Under the pieces are notes generated by a model that searched no databases, had not been told where the DNA came from, and saw only the letters and a list, made by a program, of their open reading frames with translations. DNA of 64,000 nucleotides, taken from the NCBI GenBank assembly GCA_963971425.1, contig OZ020524.1, forward strand, positions 10,729,845 to 10,793,844, in the 5' to 3' direction. The stretch comes from Bryoerythrophyllum caledonicum. Lineage: Eukaryota > Streptophyta > Bryopsida > Pottiales > Pottiaceae. The position numbers and the translations under genes were made by a program. This document shows, piece after piece, positions 22,307 through 35,200 of this stretch; within the stretch, counting starts at the first letter, position 1, and every line of letters begins with the position of its first letter.

Positions 22307-23545
22307 ACAACATTTGCAACTAATATTTGTTCAAATGCCTAGTGAATTGCAATTTAGGGTTTAACCAGAGAATTTGAAGCTCTACATGGCATTTGATATA
22401 TCGTACGCGCAATAAATGGGTCGCATATTGTGGGATTGGCGCCAATGGTTGGTAGTCTTCATGATTGGATTGCTTTGGAAGTTATAAAAATTGGAAGAGC
22501 TTGTATAGAGGGGAAATTGCATCGGTACAAATTGATAGGAGATGCATCATATCTTGTTAGATCGTGAATGTGTAGTCCATTCAAGGGAGGAAAAACTTAA
22601 TTGTCACAAATCCATGGAAATCAAATTTTCATTCAATCTTCAACCCGAATGTATGTGAAGAGGGCAATGCTTGAAAAACGTATCCCTCTGGTTGAGGATC
22701 GAGGGATGGCTGAGGAGTAGCTCCGCAAAACCTGGTGAGGAGAGGCTTGGTGTTAGTCACATTTGCATCATGTTTGTAGTGAGAGTTGCTGGGCCTCACT
22801 ACCAACCCCGAACATGTTTGCCTTGTGAATAATGATGTTTCTAGTGGCATTTTGTGTTGGAGAGGGGTTTTAGATCCAGATCTAGATTATGAATTGTGCA
22901 AGGAGTTGTTTCTGGATCTAGCTTGACTTGGAGAGGTAGAACTGAGGCGAGCACCCTGTGTTGGACCAAATCTGCTAAGATCCAACTCAAACTTGTATAT
23001 TGACATCCTCTAGATCTAGATCTAGTGTTGGAAGTCGACTGGAAACATTGCAGCCAACGCCTCTCTAGCCTGGAAAAGCAACAATAGATGCAAGAGAAAA
23101 AGCGTGGGACACAAGAGAAGCCTCACCAGCAACATCAATCAAAATGCAAGCAAGCAACCATCTCAGCTAAGCTCCTTTCAATATCCATTCTTTTCATTGT
23201 CGCTTTTATTGCAAGTTATGCTCGTATACTTAACCTAGGATGCATATTATATAAAAGAGAAGTAGAACAACTTGGAGCAAGCTTTAGCCCAGCACCAGCG
23301 CTGCTGGCGGGATCAAACAAAGACACAGAAGTTCAGCCGGAACCAACAGCCCCCGCATCAAGACATACAGGACAAGATCGAGCCCACCGAGTATTGGCTG
23401 TAACGAACCCCGACCAGGAAACTACACCAAAAATCCACACATCAACCCGCAACGCCAGAGAGAGGCAGCAACCACCACGATCCGAAGCCGAACCGCATCC
23501 CGAAAACAACAACCGCCAACACACCTGCAGCACGCTACAAATCAG

Positions 23546-23609
23546 GTAAGCATTCTATACCTTACACTATCTAATATCAATACCATGGTTGTTGCCCAGC
23601 TGTCCACAG
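23546..23609 (+). other. Intron-like segment 1 (LINE 5' region)
   Basis: CAG/gtaagc donor; two possible acceptors, ttgcccag at 23599 and tgtccacag at 23609, giving 54 or 64 nt. T-rich inside an A/C-rich context. Confidence 0.5.
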
Positions 23610-23875
23610 GAACATCCAAGTACCAACAACAACAACTCATACGCATACAACAAAGACCAGCCTACCAACACCAAGACCACAAACGATGGCAAAATACTGA
23701 AGATCAGCCAACAGCTTGCGCCGAAAATCCACTCACCAAGTTTGCGTCCGACACCTTCCGCCCAGGCAGGAGCAGCCTACACCGACAGCCTGCAGCAGCA
23801 ACCACCAAAACCCGGGGCCGAACCGCATCTCGAAGGCAGCAAATGCCAATCCACCTGCAACACACAACAAACCAG

Positions 23876-23939
23876 GTAAGTATTCTGAACCCCTCACTAA
23901 ATTACATTATAACCATATATGCTGTCCAGTTGCCTACAG
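23876..23939 (+). other. Intron-like segment 2 (LINE 5' region)
   Basis: CAG/gtaagt donor; acceptors ctgtccag at 23929 or tgcctacag at 23939, giving 54 or 64 nt, the same two choices as segment 1. Confidence 0.5.
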
Positions 23940-24115
23940 GTACACACAAATACCTACAACAACAGATCATACGCTCAACCTGCCAACACCAAGACCGCAT
24001 ACGACCGCAAAACGCTCAAACTGAAGACACCAAAACTAAAAAAGATCGCACAAACTTCGCAAGCTCATCCAACAACTGCACTCGTCAAGACACATTCACA
24101 AAGTCCTCAATCCAG

Positions 24116-24171
24116 GTAAGTACTCTCAAACGATACTCATTTCCTGCCTACATTTTGTATTCTAACAACAG
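24116..24171 (+). other. Intron-like segment 3 (LINE 5' region)
   Basis: 56 nt: CAG/gtaagtactctc ... tctaacaacag. tctaac resembles a branch point. Confidence 0.5.
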
Positions 24172-24274
24172 GAAGGCCCAACCAAAAAACTCACGAATAG
24201 GAACCAGCACCGTGAGTGGATGCGAACCTCAACAAAGAGCTGCCATGAAGACACTCACAAAGTCCTCAATCCAG

Positions 24275-24330
24275 GTAAGCACTCTCAAACAATACTCATT
24301 TCCGACCTACATTTTGCATTCTAACAACAG
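24275..24330 (+). other. Intron-like segment 4 (LINE 5' region)
   Basis: 56 nt, CAG/gtaagcactctc ... tctaacaacag; a 159-bp-offset copy of segment 3 with few differences. Confidence 0.5.
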
Positions 24331-26109
24331 GACTACCCAACCAAAGAACCCACGAATGGGAACCAGCACCGAAAGTGGGTGCGAACTACAGCAAAAAGCT
24401 GCCATGAAGAACAAATGTCGCAAGCAACAAGAGAACAGCCCAATAAAGACCCCGAAGCCTACTCCCAGAAACAAAGATTCCGAGGAACAAGATCCAACAC
24501 TCGAAGAACCAACACTCAGAGGAAGCCGCACAACTACAATCGAGCAGACTCGGAGTTCCCACATGAGGGCGCACCTACACACAAGCCCACATCAACGGCC
24601 CCCTGGAAGCCTCAACCACGACCAAAAAAATAGTACACCTCAAAAATCAAATCCACACCCGACAGGCTGCCCTCCCAACGGCCAGACTCCAATCAGACGA
24701 CCTTCACGGCGGCCAGCAGAAGCAAAACCTAGCCGCCCACAACGACAACAACGAAAGCACGCATTAGCAACTGTAACATCCACTGCACCTCATCACAAAA
24801 CAAGGTATAAAGGAAGTTATCCCCCTCATACCAAACCCTCTTACAATGATGTTCCTTGTTGCAACACCCCCCCTTGCAAATACGCAGGTGCATATCATAG
24901 AAGAAGTCCCGCACAGCTTACCTGCGTAGCCGACGGACGAGACAAGTCGACGCACTGGCTGGAAGGACGCGACGAAGACCACAAGCAACGGCCTCCATCG
25001 ACACCAGCCTCAACCGACAGTAACACATACTCCAAACCTCCCATACTCCTCTCTGTTGTCTTGTTGCAATCTCTGGTTTTCTTTGGACAATATGCAAGAT
25101 CTAACCTAGATTTATTAGCTGCATTAGGTCAGTGCAAGAATCACCCGCCATCAAACGGAGGAGATCGCGCCCACCCCAATACGCCATCATCAACCACAGC
25201 TCCGATAAATCCTAGCGCGACACCTGCAGATCGAGGAAGACTGCAACCCACCCTAACCATCGCCACCCACGTCCACAGCCGCCAACGAACCTGCAGGGTT
25301 CGGGAGGATATCACCACTGAAGGGCTTGGAGGACCACCGAAACCAAAGCACTGCAGAGTTCGGAGGACCACTGAAGCCAAAGCAGCACTCAGGAGAAGAA
25401 ACACTGGAGATACCACCAAGGGAGGGAGGACATTCAATATTATCGAGAGAAGGAGCCCTGCCATGACCAGGCCAGGGAGACGCGAGATCGAACTGGAAGA
25501 CGCATGTGGAGCAAGGAGAACTGGGAGACGCAAGCGGAGCTAGCACGAACTGGGAGACAAGCAAGGGAGGAAGCTGCAGGCTGTACAGAGATGTCGCAAA
25601 TCCTCACAAGCCCCCCAACACGAAGCCCCTCGAAGTCGAGAAGGCCCACAAGCCTCCAGAAACCGCGAAGCCCCACAAGCCCCCCGCAGCCGCGAAGTCC
25701 CCCAAGCCTCCCGAAGCCACGAAGCCCGACAACGGCCAACCAGAGAATCAACGAAGCAGAGTGGATCCAACAGGTGAAACATCACACCCAACTCGAGCGC
25801 ACACTATCAGGTTATAGATCCCTACTACTCCTCTCTTTGATTACTAGTACTGTACCTCATTGGGTTTATTATGAAAACCAATGGGCATGTTTACAAATTC
25901 TAATATCAATCTTGTTAACTAGGGGGGGTGACCACTTCTATGGCACCTCTCACGTGTGTGTTTGTATGAATGTCACTAAAAGCTTTAGTCTCAATATCTA
26001 TCACTTAGGTTTCATTGTTGTTAGGGGTCAAGATACTTATTTGCAATTCATCTACATTGTTTCTCCTCTCTCCTTCTTGATCATATTAACTTCAACAAGC
26101 CCCCAACAC

Positions 26110-27776
26110 ATGTTGAGGGAAGAAGTTAATATCAAGGTGATAAGGGGTGATGCTTTAACAATCTTACACAACTCTGCTAGTAACACTCTTGCCCTTGATA
26201 TTGACAGCATGGATCAATTCCAAACCACGACTATTCCCACCAAGAGATTGTTTGTTGAAGTTGATGAGGAAAATGCATGTGCTACAAATGTATCTCAAAA
26301 TATGTTAGTTATTGCAAGTACCTCCCAGAAAAAGGTGAAGGCAACAAGTTTGCCTTACACTGAATACTGGCTGGGGTTCAACATAATGAATACTCTTGCC
26401 AAAAATCGGGGCAATCCAAAGATACCCATTGTTGCCATAGAGGAATTATTAAAAAACGGCCTTAATCCAAAAGAGGCAGCCGAAAGTTATGAAGCAATGC
26501 CTTCATATCCATTTGTTGCACAAGGGGAATGGCCATCTAAAAGGGCAGATGGTAAGAATGGCAATCACTTCAACCTTACCCAACTTCCAAGTGAAGTTGA
26601 GGTAGATGAAGATGGTGTTTCCTTAGATTACCAAGTTTCAATTCATTTTGAACTTGGTAATCAAACATGGACAAAAGAGGTTATACTAGACATGATAAAA
26701 GCAAGGCTAAAGGACATGAAAATTCCTCTTGGCACCACAATTGGTGAACCAATAGCCATCTTTTGCTACCACCAATCCGATAAATGGAATGGTGTTATCA
26801 AACTCCATCTAAAAAACCCCAAAATAGATGGAACAGGGTTATTGCAAGGGCTGAGACCTTTCATCCTCATCTTGGATGAAGGTATTCCACACAAAGGGAA
26901 AGTATGTAAAACATACGACGCCTTGGCCTTTTCACACCTTTTATCAGTAAAAATCTCAGGTCCTAACCTTGCCAATAAAGAACCACATGACTTGCATGCC
27001 GAAATTATAAAAGATAGTTTTGCAAGAGGTTATGACTTTGAAGTTACTGGGGTAGAAAAGAAAATATCTTTTGAATTTGCTTGGGTCAAAACCCCCTCCC
27101 CGGTGCAAGCGGCCAAAGTGAAAGACTACAAAATCTCATTTGATAATGAGATCTTTGTACCAGTCTTCGCAACCCGGAAGATGGATGAGGATGAGATCGC
27201 AAAAAAGAATTGTCTAATTCTCATTGCCAAAAACCTCAATAAAACCAAAAGTGAAAAAGAACTAGTAGAAGGCATAAAATCCATACTCGGGGAAGAGAAT
27301 GTGGTCGATACATTCTTCAAACTCGAACATGGACGGCATGTGGGGACGTGCAACATTGAATGCCTAAATGCAGCAGTGTATAAAAAATATGTTAAACAAA
27401 GCAAAAAACTCCACGGTAAGTACATAATGTTTACCCCACACCCTAAAAGTTTGGATGGTAGTAACAAACCAAACACGGATGAATTAACAAGATTAGGGTT
27501 CACGGATGTAAACTCGGCTGTAGCCAACGCGGTAATTGCCATGGAAAATGGCCCAATCAAGAGCAATGGTGTCACCCTACAACAACTCCGGCAAGAAATG
27601 AAGACCATGAAAGGGGAGATCGTGGAAGAAGCGAGACAATACGCAGACCTGGTACAAGCAAATACAGTAAAATCCCTCAGAGGGGAAATGTCAACTCTTC
27701 GGTCTCAACTCATTGCAACCATCATGGCAGCAGAGATGCAAGCATCGGAACGGGAGCAACGAGCCACTGAAAGTAA

Positions 27777-27795
<19 letters not shown>
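26110..27795 (+). CDS. LINE ORF1 protein (RRM-like, coiled coil)
   Basis: 561 residues from the ATG at 26110 (MLREEVNIKV). The frame is open upstream to 25504, but 25811-26100 is T-rich with a pyrimidine tract before 'aacttcaacaag', unlike the coding parts, so I chose the later start. Residues about 365-443 resemble an RNA-recognition motif: CLILIAKNLNKTKSEKEL, a helix, then HVGTCNIECLNAAVYKKY. Residues about 475-561 are strongly helical and charged (LQQLRQEMKTMKGEIVEEAR, then SEREQRATES), a likely coiled coil. RRM plus coiled coil is the known layout of many LINE ORF1 proteins, which bind the element's RNA and help form the RNP. No CCHC knuckle is visible. The residues 1-360 are unrecognised. 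Its end overlaps the open ORF2 frame by 19 nt. Confidence 0.75.
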
Positions 27796-28571
<776 letters not shown>

Positions 28572-31500
28572 ATGCCAAATGTCTTCCACAACCACCCAAA
28601 AATACACAAAAGATTATCAAAAATATATTTTATTCCGAACACTATAAAACTCCACCCCGAATATCAACACCTAGCATCTTCCTTTGCACCACTCCTAAAA
28701 AGTAATCACATACTTCACCAAAATTACTCTACCCTCTACCCCAACATTTCCCGCTACATACATAAAAAAAACAACCATCCACCCACACACATCTTATTCG
28801 CCATAATTACCACCCTCCACCCTTCAATAGACGAATGCAACAACATCACTAACCAAAATCCTACCAACACAAACCCAACACATTGGACAAATATACTACT
28901 AAATACCTTATCCACTCTAAATAATCCCCCCGAAAGACACATAGATACACTCCACCCATACACTAAGTTCCTAGAAGAAAATCAACACCTTTTCGAACAC
29001 AAAACTTCTCTACACAATGACCTATACAACTTTATTCATAGCCAAACCATACCTCCTTCCACTGATGAACTACAACTAAAATTTCCCTACTTTCCACACA
29101 ATCTCATCCTTGAAGCTCTTAGATGTTTTGAACCAATTCATGATTACACGCACCCCACCCCGACACCCGCCTACATTCCCCCCTCGCTTTGTAACCATGA
29201 CAATTCAAACAATAGAAATACATATATAGTTACATGGAACGCCTCAACGTTAAACACCGCTTTACCATGCATCCACAATCTAACCGCCCACACCAACACA
29301 CCACCCGCCATAATTGCTATACAGAAAACTAAAATAACAGCTACTAAATCCACAAAATATATTCAAAAAACATTTCATGATTATAAACTTATATTTAACA
29401 ACACCCATTCCCTCACACGTTGCATCCAACAACGTAGGCCATATACACCAGCAAGAGGAGGTCTACTCATGCTCATACATCAATCATATGCCTTCCCCGG
29501 GAATATTACTAAAATCCCTACCCCGGCCAATATATTACCATATCTCCAAGTGATTGAAATCACTAACCGACCCCTCCAACCATGGCTCATTCTCCACCTA
29601 TACATGCCCTCGCACATAGAAGACTCTAGATTTATTCCGGAAATCCAAAATTCCATCACTTCACAAATAAATACACACACTAATCACACAATAATACTTT
29701 GCGGAGACTTTAACCGAGACATCGCCCTTATTGGAAGACAAAACGGAGGGATTGTCACTCCTCCACTGGACATAGACTATCAATGGCAAAACTATACGAA
29801 TAACCTAGAATTACATTTAATTCCAACCGATACACAATACTCTCGGCAAGGTGGCCTTAATTACACTCACACTAGCCTAATTGATGGATTTTACATTAAA
29901 ACACCTAACCATACTCGATATACATCTATCACTAATACCTCAACCAACTTAAACTCAGACCACTTCCCAATCCTACTTAATATACCTCACAACACCCTTA
30001 TAAGCAGACCTCCCACTACCATCAAATCAAATGATATTAAAATATTAGACCCCATCCCAAAAGAAAACCTTGACAAATTTAATACTATATTCTTCGAAAA
30101 AAACTCACCACAAATAGACTCCCTCACAGATACTCTTTCTAACCACCAACACCTCACACATATACAATGGCAAGAAGCTTGCACGACCCTTGACAAACTT
30201 ATTAACGAAATTTCCACTACACTAGAAAAGACTTGTAAAGCGCCCCTAATACCACAACTTACACCTAGAACCTCAAAACAAGGGGGGTATCTCCCAAGAA
30301 AACTAGCCAAAAAGTGGAAACAACATCTTGCCGCATACCACACTATTCGCAAAACAATTTATATTACTAAAACCAACCAAAATTGGCAAACCCACCCCAT
30401 ACTCTCCGAACTACAAAACCTCCGTTATCCCCAAATCCCACAAGTACCACCACCCAACACCCCTCACGAAGACTGGCTAAAAGATATTGCAATCATTGCA
30501 AAAACCGCCAATAAAGAAGCCCGGAAAATTACCACAAAATATGCAAGAGAATGTGTTAAAAAAGCTATATCTAAATATCGTCAATTACACGAAACCAGCC
30601 CAAAAAAGATTAACAGAAAAGTCTTTAAAAACAACACAAACCTACCACTAGACTGCATTTTAGACCAAAACAATAACATATTAACTAGCCCAGAGGACAT
30701 TGCAAACGAAATACATCTTCAACAATCCATAAACAATAGACCAACCATCCCCCCATGTCACTTTCAACCACAACATTCACCAACATGCACATGCGGAGTT
30801 AGACAATACCCGTGGCATGAGCTAGACGGATTCACTATTGATAAAAGAGGCGAACCAACAACACCTCTCCACACATATTATAACAGAGACACATACAACA
30901 TGTGCCTAAAAAATCTGGGAACCAACAAAGCCCCTCGACCGGACCATATACCCAACTCAATTCTAAGAAATATGCCCCCAAGATTCCATGATCTTCTATC
31001 ATTATTTTTCCTTCACTGCTACAAACAAAAATCCATTCCCACATCTTGGAAAACAAGTCTAACAATCTTACTTTACAAAAAAGGAAACCCATCTGCATTA
31101 TCTAACCACCGACCTATTGCCTTAGCTAACACCATTTACAAATTATATACTAGTAAACTAAAATCAATATTATCGGCTTATGGAGAAATACACCAAATTT
31201 TACACGAAAGCCAAGAAGGGTTTAGAGCCGAGAGAAGTACCACACGACAACTTCAAACCCTCATTGCCGCTCTTGAGGATGCAAAATTCACGAATAAAGA
31301 TATCTACATACTCTATATTGACTTCAAAAACGCATTTGGTTCCATTGACCATCCTAGACTGCTAGCAGTTATGAGTGATCTTGGATACCCGGAAGACGCA
31401 GTCACACTAGTTGGCAATATATACTCCCAATCTACCACTACATACGTCGGAGAATTCTTTGGTAAAACACGCCCGATCCCCATCCAACGTGGCACCATCC

Positions 31501-32228
31501 AAGGCGATACACTGAGCCTATACCTCTTTATTATTTTTCTAGAACCTCTTCTGAGATGGCTTCAAAGAGGCAATAATGGCTACACATTTGGAACCTCTAA
31601 AATCACCATAAATTCGGCCGCATATGCCGACGATCTAGCGGCCATCTCCGGACGTCTTAAATCACTCCAAATTCAATTAGACAAAATAGACAAATTCTGT
31701 CTATGGACCGGGATGGAACCCGGGGTCCAAAAATGTGCCGTAACCGGATGCCCAAACAAGTCCAAAATAAATCCGACCGCCTTCAAAGCTCTTATCCAAG
31801 CTACCAATATCCACTATCGTAACCAACCAATTCCGGTTCTCAACCAAAACCAATCCTACATATACCTTGGAATAAACCTCGTCCCATCTTTAAAATGGAA
31901 AATTCAAATTCACGCTACTACTACAAAACTTATTAAACAATGCAGGGAACTTACACTCTGTCCGGCCACATTGCAACAAAAAATAAAAATGATTGATACC
32001 GTTATACGTCCGGGTATCTCATACAGTTTTTATGCGGTCCCTTACTCCATGCCCGCCATAAACAAACTTGATAAAAAAATTATAGCCATACAAAAGAAAG
32101 TATGCGGACTCCCTGATTGTACGCCCAATGTCATAACACAACTCCCCCACGAACTATTTGGATTAGAAGCTTTTTCCATTAAAAATGCCTATTTAGTTGT
32201 ATTGGAGAACAACTCCAGAACGCACTAA
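28572..32228 (+). CDS. LINE ORF2, N-terminal part: APE endonuclease and reverse transcriptase
   Basis: 1218 residues. Residues 1-215 are an unrecognised N-terminal part. The APE-type endonuclease occupies about 218-470: VTWNAS (218-), AIQKTKI (about 249), GDFNRD (about 377), DGFY and SDHFPIL (about 462). The usual LQET glutamate is Lys here (codon aaa). The reverse transcriptase occupies about 790-1130: LYKKGNPSALSNHRPIAL, QEGFRAERSTTRQL, LYIDFKNAFGSIDH (first Asp), QGDTLSLYLF and AAYADDLAAISG with the YADD box (about 1018). Catalytic Asp residues are all present. A thumb-like region follows. The frame ends at 32228 after LVVLENNSRTH, while homologous-looking sequence continues in the next frame, so this is one gene with a frameshift at about 32183-32228. 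Confidence 0.9.
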   Translation: MPNVFHNHPKIHKRLSKIYFIPNTIKLHPEYQHLASSFAPLLKSNHILHQNYSTLYPNISRYIHKKNNHPPTHILFAIITTLHPSIDECNNITNQNPTNTNPTHWTNILLNTLSTLNNPPERHIDTLHPYTKFLEENQHLFEHKTSLHNDLYNFIHSQTIPPSTDELQLKFPYFPHNLILEALRCFEPIHDYTHPTPTPAYIPPSLCNHDNSNNRNTYIVTWNASTLNTALPCIHNLTAHTNTPPAIIAIQKTKITATKSTKYIQKTFHDYKLIFNNTHSLTRCIQQRRPYTPARGGLLMLIHQSYAFPGNITKIPTPANILPYLQVIEITNRPLQPWLILHLYMPSHIEDSRFIPEIQNSITSQINTHTNHTIILCGDFNRDIALIGRQNGGIVTPPLDIDYQWQNYTNNLELHLIPTDTQYSRQGGLNYTHTSLIDGFYIKTPNHTRYTSITNTSTNLNSDHFPILLNIPHNTLISRPPTTIKSNDIKILDPIPKENLDKFNTIFFEKNSPQIDSLTDTLSNHQHLTHIQWQEACTTLDKLINEISTTLEKTCKAPLIPQLTPRTSKQGGYLPRKLAKKWKQHLAAYHTIRKTIYITKTNQNWQTHPILSELQNLRYPQIPQVPPPNTPHEDWLKDIAIIAKTANKEARKITTKYARECVKKAISKYRQLHETSPKKINRKVFKNNTNLPLDCILDQNNNILTSPEDIANEIHLQQSINNRPTIPPCHFQPQHSPTCTCGVRQYPWHELDGFTIDKRGEPTTPLHTYYNRDTYNMCLKNLGTNKAPRPDHIPNSILRNMPPRFHDLLSLFFLHCYKQKSIPTSWKTSLTILLYKKGNPSALSNHRPIALANTIYKLYTSKLKSILSAYGEIHQILHESQEGFRAERSTTRQLQTLIAALEDAKFTNKDIYILYIDFKNAFGSIDHPRLLAVMSDLGYPEDAVTLVGNIYSQSTTTYVGEFFGKTRPIPIQRGTIQGDTLSLYLFIIFLEPLLRWLQRGNNGYTFGTSKITINSAAYADDLAAISGRLKSLQIQLDKIDKFCLWTGMEPGVQKCAVTGCPNKSKINPTAFKALIQATNIHYRNQPIPVLNQNQSYIYLGINLVPSLKWKIQIHATTTKLIKQCRELTLCPATLQQKIKMIDTVIRPGISYSFYAVPYSMPAINKLDKKIIAIQKKVCGLPDCTPNVITQLPHELFGLEAFSIKNAYLVVLENNSRTH

Positions 32229-35200
32229 ACGATAAAGGACGACTAGGACTAATCTACAGTGGACTCCTTTGGCATATACTTGCCATTTATGGAGGAGCAC
32301 AATACCTCCAAAGATTTAAAAAATCCGACTGTCTTAGGTCCCCCATTACCCGCACGCTTTTCCTACTCAAAACAGAAGGTCAAACATTTCTAAAAAGCAC
32401 ACTAGAAGATTTCCTACTAGACCCCGCGCCACTCGAACAAAACTGGGCAAATGAAATACATAACCTCCCTAGACTTGACCGCCAACTATCCGACAAACTC
32501 CTACAAAAACTTTTCTCCGCAAACATTACCGATCTAAAACAAATCACACTACCAAATGGAACACACCTTATGAACGACAAGAACTACAAAAAAATCTATG
32601 GTACCCCTCATAAATTAATAAAAAGTGCACTAAATATTGCCAAACAATTATTTTGTAACCCTACATGTCTCCCTATATGCCCTAACCCTTGCACCAACCA
32701 CGCCCCACCGTACACACTTAAAGACTCATACATCATCAATCACAATGGCATCCACCCCAACATCAACCCCCCACTAACCCCTCCAAACCCGCCACATTCA
32801 CGTCCATATGCCCCTCCACCACATATACTAAAAAATCCTTCCATACACCCAATAAACAACATAACCGCGCACAAACATAGAAAGTACATTGACTCTAACA
32901 ACATAAGCAAACAATATACAACATACCTATGCCATTGGTCCCACAATAACAACACCTACGCCAAATGGCTTCCACAAGGAAATCTTTTCCCTTGGCACAA
33001 CCCAAACGCCTCCTTACATAACACCGAAATCCTCACACAATACTACCTTAGAACCCAAAACAATTATTACCTAAACATCATACAATTACACCACCCCCAA
33101 ACACAACCTCGTGATAGAAGATTTGTCACGCCACCTCTTATTATCCCCCTCCTTAACATCTTTACAACCAAATGCAACCCGGAAACTGACATCCTAGCAC
33201 AAACGAATACAATCAAAATACAACAAGATAATGCCCACATATACGAAGATAACGGTAGACATCTAATAACCATACCACTCGCTAGACTACAATGGCTGTG
33301 GAACCAATATCACAACGCACTACAAACCCCCATTAACATTGAACCAATACCCCAAACATTTGAAACCGAAATTGTTTGGCTATACCAAAGATATAAATAC
33401 CGCATACCCAAAAATGACCCCCTTAAAAATGCACACTACACATTACCCGATCCTATCCTAGACTACCTTATTACCTCTCTGAATATTACACATTCATACT
33501 TCTCATCCCCCGTTACATGCTCCACAAAAATCTCCAAATTTTACTCTCCATTTGAATGCGATAAGATTTTTGGTTCTCTTGGAAAAGCTTTTGATTACAA
33601 GTGGAGCGGAATAGGCCTTGCACACCCTCACAACGAAGAAGAAACACAACAAGCAATACATTGGGCACGCGTAGCGGCAAATAGTGATCCCAACCACAAC
33701 ATCACCATTATTATCACTTCCGACACTCATTGGTACCACAACCCTAACCCACACTTAGGCCCATTCCCGGACTCTCACATTATAGTATTATTTGAAGCAG
33801 ACTCTATGACTTACAAAGAACCCACTATACCACCGCAAACACAAACACCCCGCCTTGAACCAGCAACTCTACGTATCCACTGTATACATCAACAAACTCA
33901 AGAAATAGGTACTCTAGAAAACCTCACTCATCTCACGTTGATAGCAAAAAATCTAAACATTAACAAGGTATACACCGCAATTGCCTCTCCCACACCCATT
34001 TCAACCCGTGTAAACCGCAGCAAAAAAAGGTCTAAAACCCCCCACGCAAACATCTCCACATCACCAATCACCGAATGGAGCCTCCCCCTCCCCTACTACC
34101 AAATTAATACAGACCTTAAATTTGACCCCAACTTTAGCTACTACACTGACGGCTCCTTTAAAGAACCAACCAGAGTAAGCCTGGGACATTGGCACCGAGA
34201 AAAAGCTGGTTATGGGATATACAATTCAACCAAACAAATAAAAATAGGCAAAAGACTACATGGACTCAAAAATATTCTAAGAGCCGAGATGATGGCTATA
34301 CACAAAACCCTTAAAATAATCACCACTCAATACCCAAACGAACCAGCTCACATTTTTACAGATTGCATAAATGTATTACATCTCCTCAATACACACATTA
34401 AACACCCCACTTTACACAATAGTCACCCGGATAAAACAATCCTCACATCTATGGTTGCAATGCTCCAAAACCGTACACACATCACTACACTCCACAAAGT
34501 CCGAGCACATGATATCGATGGCAATGAACAAGCCGACAAACTAGCAAAGGAAGGAAGAGAAAAAACCCACAAGAACGCCGAACACCCATACGAACACGCC
34601 CATGCCACCCCATATTACTTTCATAGATATGAATGGCCCTCTATGGGTGAAACTCCCGATAAAGGCCCCATACGATTCTTGGATAAATACCTCAAAAAAC
34701 ATGATCTGGTAAATAATCTAGAAAATCTTACAGAAAACTTCCCCAATATTGATAAATGGACTGGCAACCCAAACATTCATAATGAAATGTCCAACAACTT
34801 TTGGAAAAACCCCATTATAACGGATCCACAAATTACATGCCTAATCAAATTCCGCACCGGACAATACATGGGTAATGCCCGCAAACAACTCTTCTTTGGA
34901 ATGGAAAGATTTCCTACAATTACATGTCCAATTTGTAACACCACGGACCCGGACACATGGCTACATATCCTACTCAAATGCCAAAACCCCCATATACACT
35001 CACTAATTGTCAAAAGACATAACAAAGCCGTATGGGCTATTCGTAAACTACTTATATCATCCACCAAATCCCGATGTTTCATTCTCATGAATGCCGGAAC
35101 CTTTAATGACAACCCACAAGAAAATACGGTCCCTCCTTGGCTATTACCCTGCATCTGTCATACCCAAAGATGCCACTGTAATGCAAGATTTAAACCAGAC

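Larger units (their letters stand above)
14643..22312 (-). mobile_element. Ty3/gypsy LTR retrotransposon fossil
   Basis: A broken, minus-strand Ty3/gypsy copy. Parts in its own 5'-3' order: repeat at 22306-21930, gag-like segments about 21035-20425, reverse transcriptase about 19740-19020, RNase H about 19008-18485, integrase zinc-binding part about 18400-18040, integrase core about 16740-15800 and a PHD-finger at about 15740-15568, then the other terminal repeat. It is interrupted by about 1.3 kb of unrelated DNA (16745-18040). Roughly one position in five differs between the terminal repeats by eye, so it is old; it carries many breaks. It sits inside the Harbinger transposase gene. Confidence 0.85.
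23440..24420 (+). repeat. LINE 5' tandem modules with intron-like segments
   Basis: Two module types occur in pairs. The first has a period of 330 bp: intron-like segments start at 23546 and 23876, each following CAG and reading gtaagcattct / gtaagtattct, with matched flanks (gccgaaccgcatc..., and caaca-rich parts). The second has a 159-bp period: segments at 24116-24171 and 24275-24330, both starting gtaag(t/c)actctcaaac and ending tctaacaacag. The arrangement recalls the promoter monomers of mouse L1, but with splice-like signals in each unit. Confidence 0.75.
23585..25543 (+). other. Open frame over LINE 5' region, coding doubtful
   Basis: An open frame of 652 codons runs across the modules. 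It is dominated by Gln, Thr, Pro and Arg, reads through the intron-like segments, and resembles no family I know. The absence of stops is largely explained by the A/C-rich composition. It could be leader RNA, or exons of an ORF1 N-terminal part if splicing occurs. Confidence 0.35.

Noticed and set aside
22846-22854. ggcattttg shared with 35852-35860 as LINE target duplication
   Set aside because: The 9-bp aagagggca pair at 22658 and 35847 lies directly next to the tail and in the right place of the Harbinger frame, so it is the better border.
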